The position numbers and the translations under genes are program-made. This document shows positions 24,933 through 32,069 of a stretch of DNA of 32,069 bases, piece by piece (the stretch's first letter is position 1; each line of letters starts with the position of its first letter). The notes below the pieces were generated by a model. It ran no database searches and was not told the DNA's origin. It worked only from the letters and a program-made list of their open reading frames with translations. The DNA is taken from NCBI GenBank assembly GCA_900468285.1, contig UBTF01000015.1, positions 1-32,069 of the forward strand, read 5' to 3'. The stretch is from Hyphomicrobiales bacterium (lineage in GTDB: Bacteria > Pseudomonadota > Alphaproteobacteria > Rhizobiales > Rhizobiaceae).

Positions 24933-25903
24933 TGTTGGCCTTTGCTCTGGTAGGAGAATGAATCTCGCAGACGTTTGAGGCGTGCGCGGATGGGCATACT
25001 GAGATGGCGAAGTGCACGGGGGTCAGTCATGGCGACCTTGATGACACCGCCTATCGAGCGGTTCTTGATGCTCGACACCAGCATCAGAAAATGTCTGGCC
25101 TCAACAAGACTGCGGCTGCGTCGGGACTGCGCATTTTTCGCTGCGGCCGGGAGTGTATAGCTGGCCAGAAACTCGGCATCTGCCGCTATCATCGCATCCA
25201 CATGGTGGAGCTCAAGCACGCGGGAGATCGAGCCCTCGCGAATATTGTAGACATAGCCCGATGAGGGTTCGATGACGCAAAGCCCACCAACCGCGAGCGC
25301 AGAGGCGAGAAGCAGATAGTCTTCTCCAATCCGGAGGGTCGGATGGAAGCGAAGCTTGTGGGTGTTGAGAAAATCCCGCCGGAACATCGGCTTCATGTAG
25401 CCGAAGTTGAAGGTCGAGCGGAACAGGATGTTCGACGCGATGAAGTCATCCAGCGTCAAGACCCCACGTCTTTCCAGAAACGCTTCCTCAAACATCGTTT
25501 CCCCGGGACGGCCATCGGTATAGACAACATCGAGATTATCGACTGCGATATCCGCATGAGCCTTCTCGGCGTGGCTGATGATCTGTGCTGTGCGTGCGGG
25601 TTTGATGACGTCATCGGAATCGAGCACCGCAATCCACCGGCCAGTTGCAGCGTCAAGCCCGACATTGCGGGCGCCACCGGGCCCCAGGTTGTTCTCCAGC
25701 GCAATCAGGCGAACCCGCGGGTCACGCTGGCCGATGCTGGCCACGACGTCGCGGGTTGTGTCGGAAGACTTGTCATCGATAACGATAACTTCGAGCGCCA
25801 CCGCCTCTTGCGACAAAGCGCTTTCGATGGCCGAAGCGATCGTTTCGGCAGAGTTGTAGGCTGCTATGACGAATGTGACATCCGGCTGGCTTGCTGTTTC
25901 CAT
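24929..25903 (-). CDS. exoO: family 2 glycosyltransferase ExoO
   Basis: A 324-residue GT-A fold glycosyltransferase. The N-terminal domain has VTFVIAAYNSAETIASAIES, VIDDKSSDTT and the metal-binding DSDD at about 95-98; the acceptor part contains RIGEDYLLLASAL with the ED(Y) motif. In succinoglycan synthesis ExoO adds the fifth sugar, a glucose in beta-1,6 linkage, to the lipid-linked chain. Identity is supported by family, length and position after exoK, exoL, exoA and exoM in that order. Start is ATG at 25903 with GGAGG seven bases upstream; the A of this ATG is the last base of the exoM stop (TGATG), so translation is coupled. A GTG just before it is possible but less likely. Confidence 0.9.
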   Translation of the reverse strand: METASQPDVTFVIAAYNSAETIASAIESALSQEAVALEVIVIDDKSSDTTRDVVASIGQRDPRVRLIALENNLGPGGARNVGLDAATGRWIAVLDSDDVIKPARTAQIISHAEKAHADIAVDNLDVVYTDGRPGETMFEEAFLERRGVLTLDDFIASNILFRSTFNFGYMKPMFRRDFLNTHKLRFHPTLRIGEDYLLLASALAVGGLCVIEPSSGYVYNIREGSISRVLELHHVDAMIAADAEFLASYTLPAAAKNAQSRRSRSLVEARHFLMLVSSIKNRSIGGVIKVAMTDPRALRHLSMPIRARLKRLRDSFSYQSKGQQ

Positions 25904-26847
25904 CACAGAGCCTCCGCCGCGCCGTACTGCCGGATTTCACGAATTCCAATGGCGCCGCTGACTGAGCCCATATGCAACGAAGCGCGCAACAATTGGCGAT
26001 TTCGGCGCACGGCATCAAAGCACGTCAGCAGGGCAAAACCGGTGCAGGCCATTACCTTGGCAGCGGCGGTTGCGACCTGCGCAATGCGCTTCACCCCGGG
26101 CTTTTTTTCTGCCAGCAGCCGACCGTGGGTCTGGCCGGACCGGAAGCGGCGCTTGGCAAGCCACATGAAACTGGCGCGCGTTACTGGTACTGGCTCTGAA
26201 AGCACCGCTTTTTCCGCAAAGGCGATCCTGCCTCCGGCAGCGTGCATGTGTGAGAAGAAGTGGGTGTCTTCGCCACCGCTCTGGCCCAAATCAAGCGCGA
26301 AGCGTCGGCCTTCGACCGATGGCGCATTCATGCGCAGAAGGGTGTTGCAGGTATATCCCGTGATGATCTCGCCACCCACCCATACCGGGAAGGTGGAGTG
26401 GAAATCACCCTTGCGCATCCATTCCGGGGCGTCGGCTCCGTAGATGGCCGTCACCGGTCCCAATACGGCTTCCGCACCACTTTCACGGGCGGTATTTAGC
26501 AGTTGCGACAGCCAGTCGCGCGGGGCCGTCTCATCGTCATCGATAAAGGCCAGATAGTCCGCCTGGCAATTGGACAGACAAGCATTGCGCGCGATCGAAA
26601 TATTCGACTTCGGGCAATGGACATAGAGGATTTCAAAAGGTGAGGCGGCGCGTAAGCCGTCTATGGAAGCTTGCGCACTCGGCTCTGCGTCGTTATCGGC
26701 GACGATGATGCGCACGATGACACCTTCAGGAATTTCCATATCGAAAAGGGATTTGAGCGTCGAGACTACCATCGGGCGGCGGTAGGTGCAGACACCGATA
26801 TCGACCTTGATCGTTTCCGACAGGGGCATGGGCGAGGTGCTGGTCAT
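25903..26847 (-). CDS. exoM: family 2 glycosyltransferase ExoM
   Basis: A 314-residue glycosyltransferase. The N-terminal part has VDIGVCTYRRP (about 15-25), IIVADND and FIDDDE (101-106) with the metal-binding acidic cluster. NISIARNACLSN is the typical ExoM-like acceptor segment, and a hydrophobic stretch near the C-terminus may anchor it to the membrane. In succinoglycan synthesis ExoM adds the fourth sugar, a beta-1,4 glucose. The start at 26847 overlaps the exoA stop by ATGA and AAAGG lies seven bases upstream; an in-frame start at 26922 inside exoA is much less likely. Position third from exoK in the operon agrees with S. meliloti gene order. Confidence 0.9.
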   Translation of the reverse strand: MTSTSPMPLSETIKVDIGVCTYRRPMVVSTLKSLFDMEIPEGVIVRIIVADNDAEPSAQASIDGLRAASPFEILYVHCPKSNISIARNACLSNCQADYLAFIDDDETAPRDWLSQLLNTARESGAEAVLGPVTAIYGADAPEWMRKGDFHSTFPVWVGGEIITGYTCNTLLRMNAPSVEGRRFALDLGQSGGEDTHFFSHMHAAGGRIAFAEKAVLSEPVPVTRASFMWLAKRRFRSGQTHGRLLAEKKPGVKRIAQVATAAAKVMACTGFALLTCFDAVRRNRQLLRASLHMGSVSGAIGIREIRQYGAAEAL

Positions 26848-27860
26848 GTCGTTGCCTTTGTCGCCATAGGTGTCGATGTGCGAAGCGAGCCGAAGAGCTC
26901 GAGCCAGAACCCTGCCGACCACGCGAAATGCATGACCATTGCGGCAAGAGATGCGAGTGGGCCATCAGGATTTTTCTGCGCAAGAGCCATCCACACACCA
27001 TAACCGAGGCATGTGACAATCCACAGGTACAGCGGGACGACTGCGACCCAATGGAAGACGCCGAGCAAGGCCAGGAGGGCAACGGGCATGACGGAAAGCG
27101 GGATCATCTGCCGGATCTTCGGCAAAGACCGGTGCTTGAGCAGGTTTTTCGCGCGCCCACGCCCGTAGGCCAGATATTGCTTGAACAGGGCACGAGCATT
27201 GGAGCGCGGATAATAGGTCATGCGCGTGCGGTCCGTCATCCATATGCGAAAGCCCGCTTTGCGTAAGCGATAGTCCAGTTCCGCATCTTCATTGTGGCTG
27301 AAGGTTTCGTCATAGCCGCCAACACTCGTAAATGCGGAAATGCGCATCAAGGCATGGTGGCCGTGGTCGGTCCAATGGCCTTTGCCACCTTCACGATGTT
27401 TCGAGCCGCCATTGCCGAGTTTGGAATTCTGCGCCACCGCTGCCGCCTTCTGGAACGCGCCGTGACCGACCGTTTCCATTGCCACGACCACCGAGTCCGC
27501 ACCGGTCTTCATCGTTTCTTCCAGAAGCCGCTGGCAATAATCGTCAGGGTAATCGCCATGCGCATCTATGCGGATGAGATAATCATAGCCCGCGCCGAAC
27601 ATCTCTATGGCAAGGTTTATGCCTGCGCTCTGGATGCGTTTGGGATTGGCGAGCAGCACGATGCGGGGGTCGCGCATGGAAAAACGGGTCACGATGTCGG
27701 GCGTTCCATCCGTGCTGCCGCCATCGGCAACGATGATGCGGTCATCCGCATGGTTCAGCGTGCGGGAAAATTTGGTCAGCAGGCCTTCAATCGTCCTTGC
27801 TTCGTTGAGGCACGGAATGACGATCAGTGTTTTTACATCTGCGAGAGTGTGTGACGTCAT
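26844..27860 (-). CDS. exoA: family 2 glycosyltransferase ExoA
   Basis: A 338-residue membrane-associated glycosyltransferase. TLIVIPCLNEARTIEGLL, VADGGSTDGT and the metal-binding DAH (about 99-101, in RIDAHGDYPDDY) are followed by EDAELDYRLRKAG, the usual ED-x-ELDYR-type catalytic region, and then about three or four hydrophobic segments in the last 80 residues. ExoA adds the second sugar (beta-1,3 glucose on galactose) in succinoglycan. The ATG follows the exoL stop by two bases, with AGGG eight bases upstream in exoL. Length matches S. meliloti ExoA (about 330). Confidence 0.93.
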   Translation of the reverse strand: MTSHTLADVKTLIVIPCLNEARTIEGLLTKFSRTLNHADDRIIVADGGSTDGTPDIVTRFSMRDPRIVLLANPKRIQSAGINLAIEMFGAGYDYLIRIDAHGDYPDDYCQRLLEETMKTGADSVVVAMETVGHGAFQKAAAVAQNSKLGNGGSKHREGGKGHWTDHGHHALMRISAFTSVGGYDETFSHNEDAELDYRLRKAGFRIWMTDRTRMTYYPRSNARALFKQYLAYGRGRAKNLLKHRSLPKIRQMIPLSVMPVALLALLGVFHWVAVVPLYLWIVTCLGYGVWMALAQKNPDGPLASLAAMVMHFAWSAGFWLELFGSLRTSTPMATKATT

Positions 27861-27862
27861 GC

Positions 27863-29053
27863 TTATACCCTCGTCAAGCTTGAAGGAGCTGCCTCTGCAG
27901 CCTGGCCATTCTGGGGCTGCGCGAGGGATGCTAGTCTGCGAACCAGGTCACGGCAATCCTCGCTGTCGGTAACCCATTGCCTGCGGTCGATCAATGCAAG
28001 CTTTGCGAAGGAGTCCAGATAGGCCTGTTCGTTCAAGCTCGTGAAAAATGTGTTGAGCGTTGCGGTATCGGCAGATTGCAAGACATGGCCAATATGTCTC
28101 GTTTCAAGGAAACGAGCGGTCTCGGTTTTGGCAACAGCGATGGGAAGCGCGCCGTAGAGGCATCCTTCATAGAGCCGGTTCGGCAACAGCCAGCTGGAAT
28201 TCTGTCCTTCCTCGAAAAAATCGATGGCCCAGGTAAACTGAACCTCGTTGTAGATCGATGCCAGATCTTCCGGGTTGGCATATGCGCCATGGAAGCTGAG
28301 ATGGGGGGCATTGGCTACGAAGGCGTCGAAATCATCGAATTCCGAATAGGCAGGGCGCCCGCGCAGGATCACCTCAACCTTGCCGTCCATTCGCCTGGCG
28401 AAATCGCCAAGAATCTCCAGTGATTTGCGGCAGCGCAGCGCGCCGAACCAGCCGATTTTCCAAGGCTCACCTGCTTTTGGCGGGCGCGGTGCCGGCAACG
28501 CTGCCGCGTCTTCATCCAGTACAAGCACCTTGTTTTCCTGCAGCAGCACGGGCAATTGCAGACCGGACTGTGGTGCAAAATAATGGCTCACGAAGGCTGG
28601 AGAACTGGTCATTAGCAGCTTTGCGTTTGTTGCGAAGTAGCGCTGGGCGGCGTTGACAAGCTTGCCTGCAATGCCTTCGTTGAGGAGCAGACGGTGAATA
28701 TCCAGGCATTCGTAAACCACGGGCACATCCCGCCCGTAAATGGCCGAGGCCCGCCGTGCCAGTGCCAGCATTTCAAGGTTGCGGGCGATGATGACATCCG
28801 GCTTTTGAACCTGACGCAATCGGGCGGAAAGAGACAGGCTGGATTTCAGAATTGAGATGAGGCGCTGGGCAAACTGTCCATCGGCCGTCGTTCCGAGCAC
28901 GATGGGCGCAACGCCATCGACACTGGCCAGCTTGTTTTCCCCTCGCGTAAAGCCCGCAAGCGTGACCTTTGCTCCACCCGTCTGCAATGTAAGGACCCGC
29001 CGCCGAATGGCCGGATCGGCAAGGTCGTGCGCGAGATAAAGAACGTGGGTCAT
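27863..29053 (-). CDS. exoL: glycosyltransferase ExoL
   Basis: A 396-residue cytoplasmic glycosyltransferase of GT-B character. The N-terminus (THVLYLAHDLADPAIRRRVL) has the typical first Rossmann strand, then a sugar-acceptor domain (KPDVIIARNLEMLALARRAS, VYECLDIHRLLL) and the C-terminal donor domain (WKIGWFGALRCRKSLEILGD then LLPNRLYEGCLYGALPIAVA, with the nucleotide-sugar-binding YEG). ExoL adds the third sugar, a beta-1,4 glucose, in succinoglycan. Position between exoK and exoA, length and coupling (two bases to exoA) support the call. ATG start with AGGA eight bases upstream; 54 bases separate it from exoK. Confidence 0.9.
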   Translation of the reverse strand: MTHVLYLAHDLADPAIRRRVLTLQTGGAKVTLAGFTRGENKLASVDGVAPIVLGTTADGQFAQRLISILKSSLSLSARLRQVQKPDVIIARNLEMLALARRASAIYGRDVPVVYECLDIHRLLLNEGIAGKLVNAAQRYFATNAKLLMTSSPAFVSHYFAPQSGLQLPVLLQENKVLVLDEDAAALPAPRPPKAGEPWKIGWFGALRCRKSLEILGDFARRMDGKVEVILRGRPAYSEFDDFDAFVANAPHLSFHGAYANPEDLASIYNEVQFTWAIDFFEEGQNSSWLLPNRLYEGCLYGALPIAVAKTETARFLETRHIGHVLQSADTATLNTFFTSLNEQAYLDSFAKLALIDRRQWVTDSEDCRDLVRRLASLAQPQNGQAAEAAPSSLTRV

Positions 29054-29107
29054 GAAGCGGTCCTGAGCAAAAAAGGGGCAAGCAAAGCCTTGTTGGGTGG
29101 CGTTTCC

Positions 29108-29899
29108 CTAGTTCTGCTGACAGGCAATGGATTCGGGAAACTGGCAGGCGTCGCCCGGTGCCGTGAACGCCACGCGATCGACACGCATTGCGGTCGGTCC
29201 CCTATAGGCAAATTGTCCCATCCAGCCTTTCAGCGTATCTGTTCCCCAAAGGCTGAAGAAAATCTTCTGTGGCTCCTGGGGAATTTTCGACGGGTCTGTG
29301 ACCTCATGCACCATCTTGCCATTGACGAAATAACGCAGACGTTTTGGCTCCCAGATAAAGGCATAGTCGTTGAATGCCTTGTCCGCATCGCCAGCCACAT
29401 CCGCCAGCTTTTCATTGCCACCTTTTGCGGAAATATACTGGTTCAACTGGACTTGGGACATGTCTTTTCCCAGAATTTCCATGTCGATTTCATCATGCGG
29501 TTTCTTGTGGACGGGACCGATATAGGTGAAGAAAGCCGAGTTGAGACCGGAGCCTGTTGCCGCCTTTATGCGGGCTTCATAGGTGCCGTAGCGATAGCGG
29601 CCTTTCGTCTGGATCTCGCCGCAGGAATAGTTGCGGTCTCCAGCCCTGCCATCCCGAAAGCCAAGCTCAAGCTGGCCGTTGTCAAACCGCACCAGCTTCT
29701 TCGACCATGTGCAATTCTGATGCGCGCCATTGTTCCAGCCGCTGGAAACGTACCAGAACGAGGGATCCATAACGTCGAAATTCTCGACAAAGGATTTGCC
29801 AGCGCTTTCCTCAGCCAGTGCGGTTGAGACACCGAGGCCCAAAACAAGAAGTGCGGATGACATCATGCGCGACCAAACGGGGGTGAGGAATACAGTCAT
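29108..29899 (-). CDS. exoK: GH16 beta-1,3-1,4-glycanase ExoK
   Basis: A 263-residue secreted enzyme that cuts the EPS backbone. A signal-like N-terminus (MMSSALLVLGLGVSTALAEE) is followed by the GH16 fold. WNNGAHQNCTWSKKLVRFDN starts the substrate-binding strands. The catalytic motif HDEIDMEILG carries Glu137 (nucleophile), Asp139 and Glu141 (acid/base); FIWEPKRLRYFVNGKMVHEV and a final beta strand complete it. In S. meliloti ExoK is exported through PrsD/PrsE, and a PrsD/PrsE pair is in this window. I chose ATG at 29899 because AAGGTGA lies five bases upstream; a much longer frame upstream has non-protein-like composition and is rejected. It is the first gene of exoKLAMO, with the promoter region near 30190. 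Confidence 0.93.
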   Translation of the reverse strand: MTVFLTPVWSRMMSSALLVLGLGVSTALAEESAGKSFVENFDVMDPSFWYVSSGWNNGAHQNCTWSKKLVRFDNGQLELGFRDGRAGDRNYSCGEIQTKGRYRYGTYEARIKAATGSGLNSAFFTYIGPVHKKPHDEIDMEILGKDMSQVQLNQYISAKGGNEKLADVAGDADKAFNDYAFIWEPKRLRYFVNGKMVHEVTDPSKIPQEPQKIFFSLWGTDTLKGWMGQFAYRGPTAMRVDRVAFTAPGDACQFPESIACQQN

Positions 29900-30359
29900 T
29901 GGTTCACCTTTGCTGTTGCCGCTGTGGTTTGCGGTGCGGTCTGGATCGGAATGGCCAGCGCAGATCTGGATGTTGGAAATGCTGTTATGCCTTCCAGCGC
30001 GGCTTCCAGTCGGCACGGCACCAGAAAGGGCAAGCCAGAAACCGCATCGGCCATTCTGTTGTGATGCAAACGGCGTCTGCCGGTCTCTATGTTGAGTATC
30101 ATCAACCATACGGCTCAGAATACGGTACAATCGCTGTTCTTGTGGTCCAGAAACTCGGTCTTGAAGATTTAGCCCAGCTTTATTTGCAATTATACAATCC
30201 GATTGCAATCTCATTCATGACAAAATTCACGCAATCTGATCGTTGCGATTAACACTTATAGTAAAAATGCCGAACTCTAGCCAATCACAGGGCTTTTTAT
30301 ATTTCCCTAAAATACAAGCCAAGTCTCCTCGGCGTAAAGTACGCTTTCCTGTCGTATAT
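29900..30359. other. leader of the exoKLAMO operon
   Basis: About 460 bases between recQ and exoK, both on the minus strand. No gene-like frame fits in it other than spurious extensions of exoK. The part near 30150-30310 is AT-rich and holds the -10 element and palindrome listed separately. No clear terminator follows recQ, so some read-through into exoK is possible. Confidence 0.5.
30184..30210 (-). promoter_or_regulatory. candidate -10 box with palindromic operator upstream of exoK
   Basis: On the minus strand a perfect TATAAT (30194-30189) lies about 290 bases before the exoK start. Immediately upstream is a perfect 10-base palindrome GATTGCAATC (30201-30210), and TTGCAAT (30184-30190) pairs with ATTGCAA (30202-30208) as an inverted repeat around the -10. 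No good -35 matches at 17 bases, which is common for activator-controlled promoters. Which regulator binds is unknown. Confidence 0.4.
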
Positions 30360-32069
30360 CTAAAGCCCGGCAAAACTCTCGGCAATAACCTCTAGAAAGG
30401 CTGGTCCGTATCGATCAAGCTTGGCATCGCCAACGCCGGGCACCCGTGCCATCTCCGACCGTGAGGTTGGCTTGGCGATGGCCAGTTCGATAAGCGTCTT
30501 GTCATGAAAGATGACATAGGGCGGCAGATTCTGGGTTTTGGCAATCTGCATTCGCCGTTCTCTCAGAGCCTGGAACAAAGCGGCGTCTGCGTCCGGCAGG
30601 TTTGCGGCGGGCTGATTGCGGGTGTTGCGGTCGCGGCTGGACTTTTGGGGCGCTTGAGGTTTCCGCAGCATCAGCACGGACTTGTCACGCAGAAACTGAC
30701 GCCCGGCGTCAGACAGGGCCAGCCCGCCATGGCCTTCGAGATCGACTTCTATAAGCCGCGATGCAATGAGTTGGCGCAGGATGGCGCGCCATGTGCGGTT
30801 GTCATGCTCCTTGCCGATGCCATAGGTGCTGATCTGGTCATGCCCGAAACGGGTAATGCGCTCGTCTTCCGCACCCAGCAGGACACTGATGATATAGGCC
30901 TGCCCGAAGCGTTCCCCCGTTCGGTAGATGCAGGACATGATTTTCTGGGCCGCAACCGTACCTTCGAACAGCTCCGGTGGCTCTGCGCAGGTGTCGCAAT
31001 TGCCGCAAGGCTCGCAGCTGTCGCCGAAATAGGACAGCAGCGCCTGCCGGCGGCATCCGGCGGTCTCGGCCAGTCCCAGCAGGGCATCGAGCTTTTGCCG
31101 CTCCATATGCTTGCGCTGGTCTGGCGCTTCGGAGTTTTCGATGAAGCGATTGCGCAGGGCGATGTCTTCGGAGCCATAAAGCATGAGAACATCAGAGGGC
31201 AGGCCATCGCGGCCCGCACGGCCCGTCTCCTGATAATAGGCTTCGATGCTGCTCGGCAGATCGATATGGATGACGAAACGCACATCGGGCTTGTCGATAC
31301 CCATGCCGAAAGCGATTGTTGCGACCATGATGATGGCTTCGCCATGTTGAAACCGCGTCTGGTTAGCCTCCCTTTGCTCGCTTTCCATGCCGGCATGGTA
31401 GGACAGGGCGTCATAGCCTTCGGAGCGCAGCCATTCGGCAGTCTCTTCGGTCTTTCGCTTGGACAGGCAATAAATGATGCCGCTCTCGTCCTTGTGGTCG
31501 CGCAGGAACCGCTTGACCTGCGCACGCGGATTGTCCTTTTCCATGATGGCATAGCGGATGTTGGGGCGGTCGAAACCGGCGATGAAGGCATCGCGGGTCT
31601 CGATCTTCATATGCTCAAGGATTTCCGCCCGCGTCGGCTCATCCGCCGTTGCCGTCAGCGCCATGCGCGGGGTGCCGGGAAAACGGTCGATCAGCATGTC
31701 AAGCTGACGGTAGGGCGGCCGGAAATCATGCCCCCATTGCGACAGGCAATGGGCTTCATCGATGGCGATGAGGGAAAGGGATACGTCCTGAAGCGCGTCG
31801 AGAACATCCGGCTTCAGCAGTGTCTCCGGGGCGGCATAGAGAATGCTGACCTTGCCGGCGCGAATATCGGCCCACAAGGCGCGCCGCTCATCCGGCTGCA
31901 GATTGGAATTCAGCGCTTCGGCCCTCACGCCTGCCTGACGAAGGGCGGCGACCTGATCGACCATCAGCGCAATCAGCGGCGATACGACGAGCCCCATGCC
32001 AGGGCGGGAAAGGGCGGGGATCTGGTAGCAGAGCGATTTTCCGCCGCCGGTCGGCATCAACACGAAGGC
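30360..32069 (-). CDS. recQ: ATP-dependent DNA helicase RecQ (5' end outside the window)
   Basis: The C-terminal 569 residues of RecQ; the start lies beyond the right edge, since the frame is open through the last base (AFVLMPTGGGKSLCYQ, Walker A). Helicase motifs are complete: IAIDEAHCLSQWGHDFRP (DEAH box), MALTATADEPTR, FDRPNIRY, SYHAGMESEQRE, IAFGMGIDKPDVRFVIH and YYQETGRAGRDG with the arginine finger. The RQC zinc-binding cysteines follow (GCRRQ, then SCEPCGNCDTC), and a C-terminal HRDC domain (LPPYVIFHDKTLIELA, MARVPGVGDAKLDRYG). It is a housekeeping DNA-repair gene and probably marks the border of the EPS locus. Confidence 0.96.
   Translation of the reverse strand, partial: AFVLMPTGGGKSLCYQIPALSRPGMGLVVSPLIALMVDQVAALRQAGVRAEALNSNLQPDERRALWADIRAGKVSILYAAPETLLKPDVLDALQDVSLSLIAIDEAHCLSQWGHDFRPPYRQLDMLIDRFPGTPRMALTATADEPTRAEILEHMKIETRDAFIAGFDRPNIRYAIMEKDNPRAQVKRFLRDHKDESGIIYCLSKRKTEETAEWLRSEGYDALSYHAGMESEQREANQTRFQHGEAIIMVATIAFGMGIDKPDVRFVIHIDLPSSIEAYYQETGRAGRDGLPSDVLMLYGSEDIALRNRFIENSEAPDQRKHMERQKLDALLGLAETAGCRRQALLSYFGDSCEPCGNCDTCAEPPELFEGTVAAQKIMSCIYRTGERFGQAYIISVLLGAEDERITRFGHDQISTYGIGKEHDNRTWRAILRQLIASRLIEVDLEGHGGLALSDAGRQFLRDKSVLMLRKPQAPQKSSRDRNTRNQPAANLPDADAALFQALRERRMQIAKTQNLPPYVIFHDKTLIELAIAKPTSRSEMARVPGVGDAKLDRYGPAFLEVIAESFAGL

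Noticed and set aside
29900..30214. A 105-residue N-terminal extension of exoK in the same frame.
   Set aside because: Composition is not protein-like, it places the signal peptide in the middle, and the ATG at 29899 has a well-spaced ribosome site.

Overview
The window is an exopolysaccharide (EPS) synthesis and export locus from an alphaproteobacterium, most likely of the order Hyphomicrobiales (Rhizobiaceae or Brucellaceae). The evidence is a run of genes on the minus strand that keeps the order of the succinoglycan cluster of Sinorhizobium meliloti (exoK, exoL, exoA, exoM, exoO), together with ExoY, ExoV, ExoT, ExoQ and ExoP-type proteins elsewhere in the window. Base composition looks more moderate than in Sinorhizobium, so I do not name a genus.

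Layout. The left edge (1-376) has no firm gene but may hold the end of an IS66-type transposase. An EPS acyltransferase (377-1333) and an ExoQ-like polymerase (1618-2919) are on the minus strand. They are followed by a Wzx/ExoT flippase (3528-4979) and a pyruvyl transferase (5180-6349) on the plus strand. ExoY, which starts the repeat unit, lies at 6779-7414 on the minus strand with a good promoter and terminator. A sparse stretch follows that holds only a small KTSC-domain gene (8563-8772). Next come a second Wzy/ligase-like protein (9296-10744), a Wza-type export lipoprotein (10954-12174), an unknown secreted Ala/Gly-rich protein (12286-12960), an ExoP co-polymerase/tyrosine autokinase (13007-15307) and a coupled unknown membrane-anchored protein (15309-16055). 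A PPP-type phosphatase (16408-17196) and a hypothetical gene (17626-17976) are on the minus strand.

After about 700 bases of AT-rich DNA comes a secretion module: a 160-residue RTX protein (18680-19162), PrsD/PrsE-type type I secretion ATPase and adaptor (19433-22494), a small secreted protein and a LapG-like transglutaminase-fold cysteine protease (23363-23962). Convergent to it are two small secreted proteins and the exoO-exoM-exoA-exoL-exoK operon (24929-29899, read right to left). recQ enters from the right edge.

How it works together (inference). ExoY loads the first sugar on the lipid carrier; ExoA, ExoL, ExoM and ExoO extend it. The pyruvyl transferase and acyltransferase decorate it, the flippase and a Wzy protein translocate and polymerise it, and ExoP plus the Wza protein control length and export it. 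ExoK can trim the product, and the RTX protein is a candidate matrix component. ExoU and ExoW, which complete the succinoglycan octasaccharide, are not in this window, so the product may be a shorter, pyruvylated relative. I saw no tRNA, rRNA, CRISPR array or intact insertion sequence.
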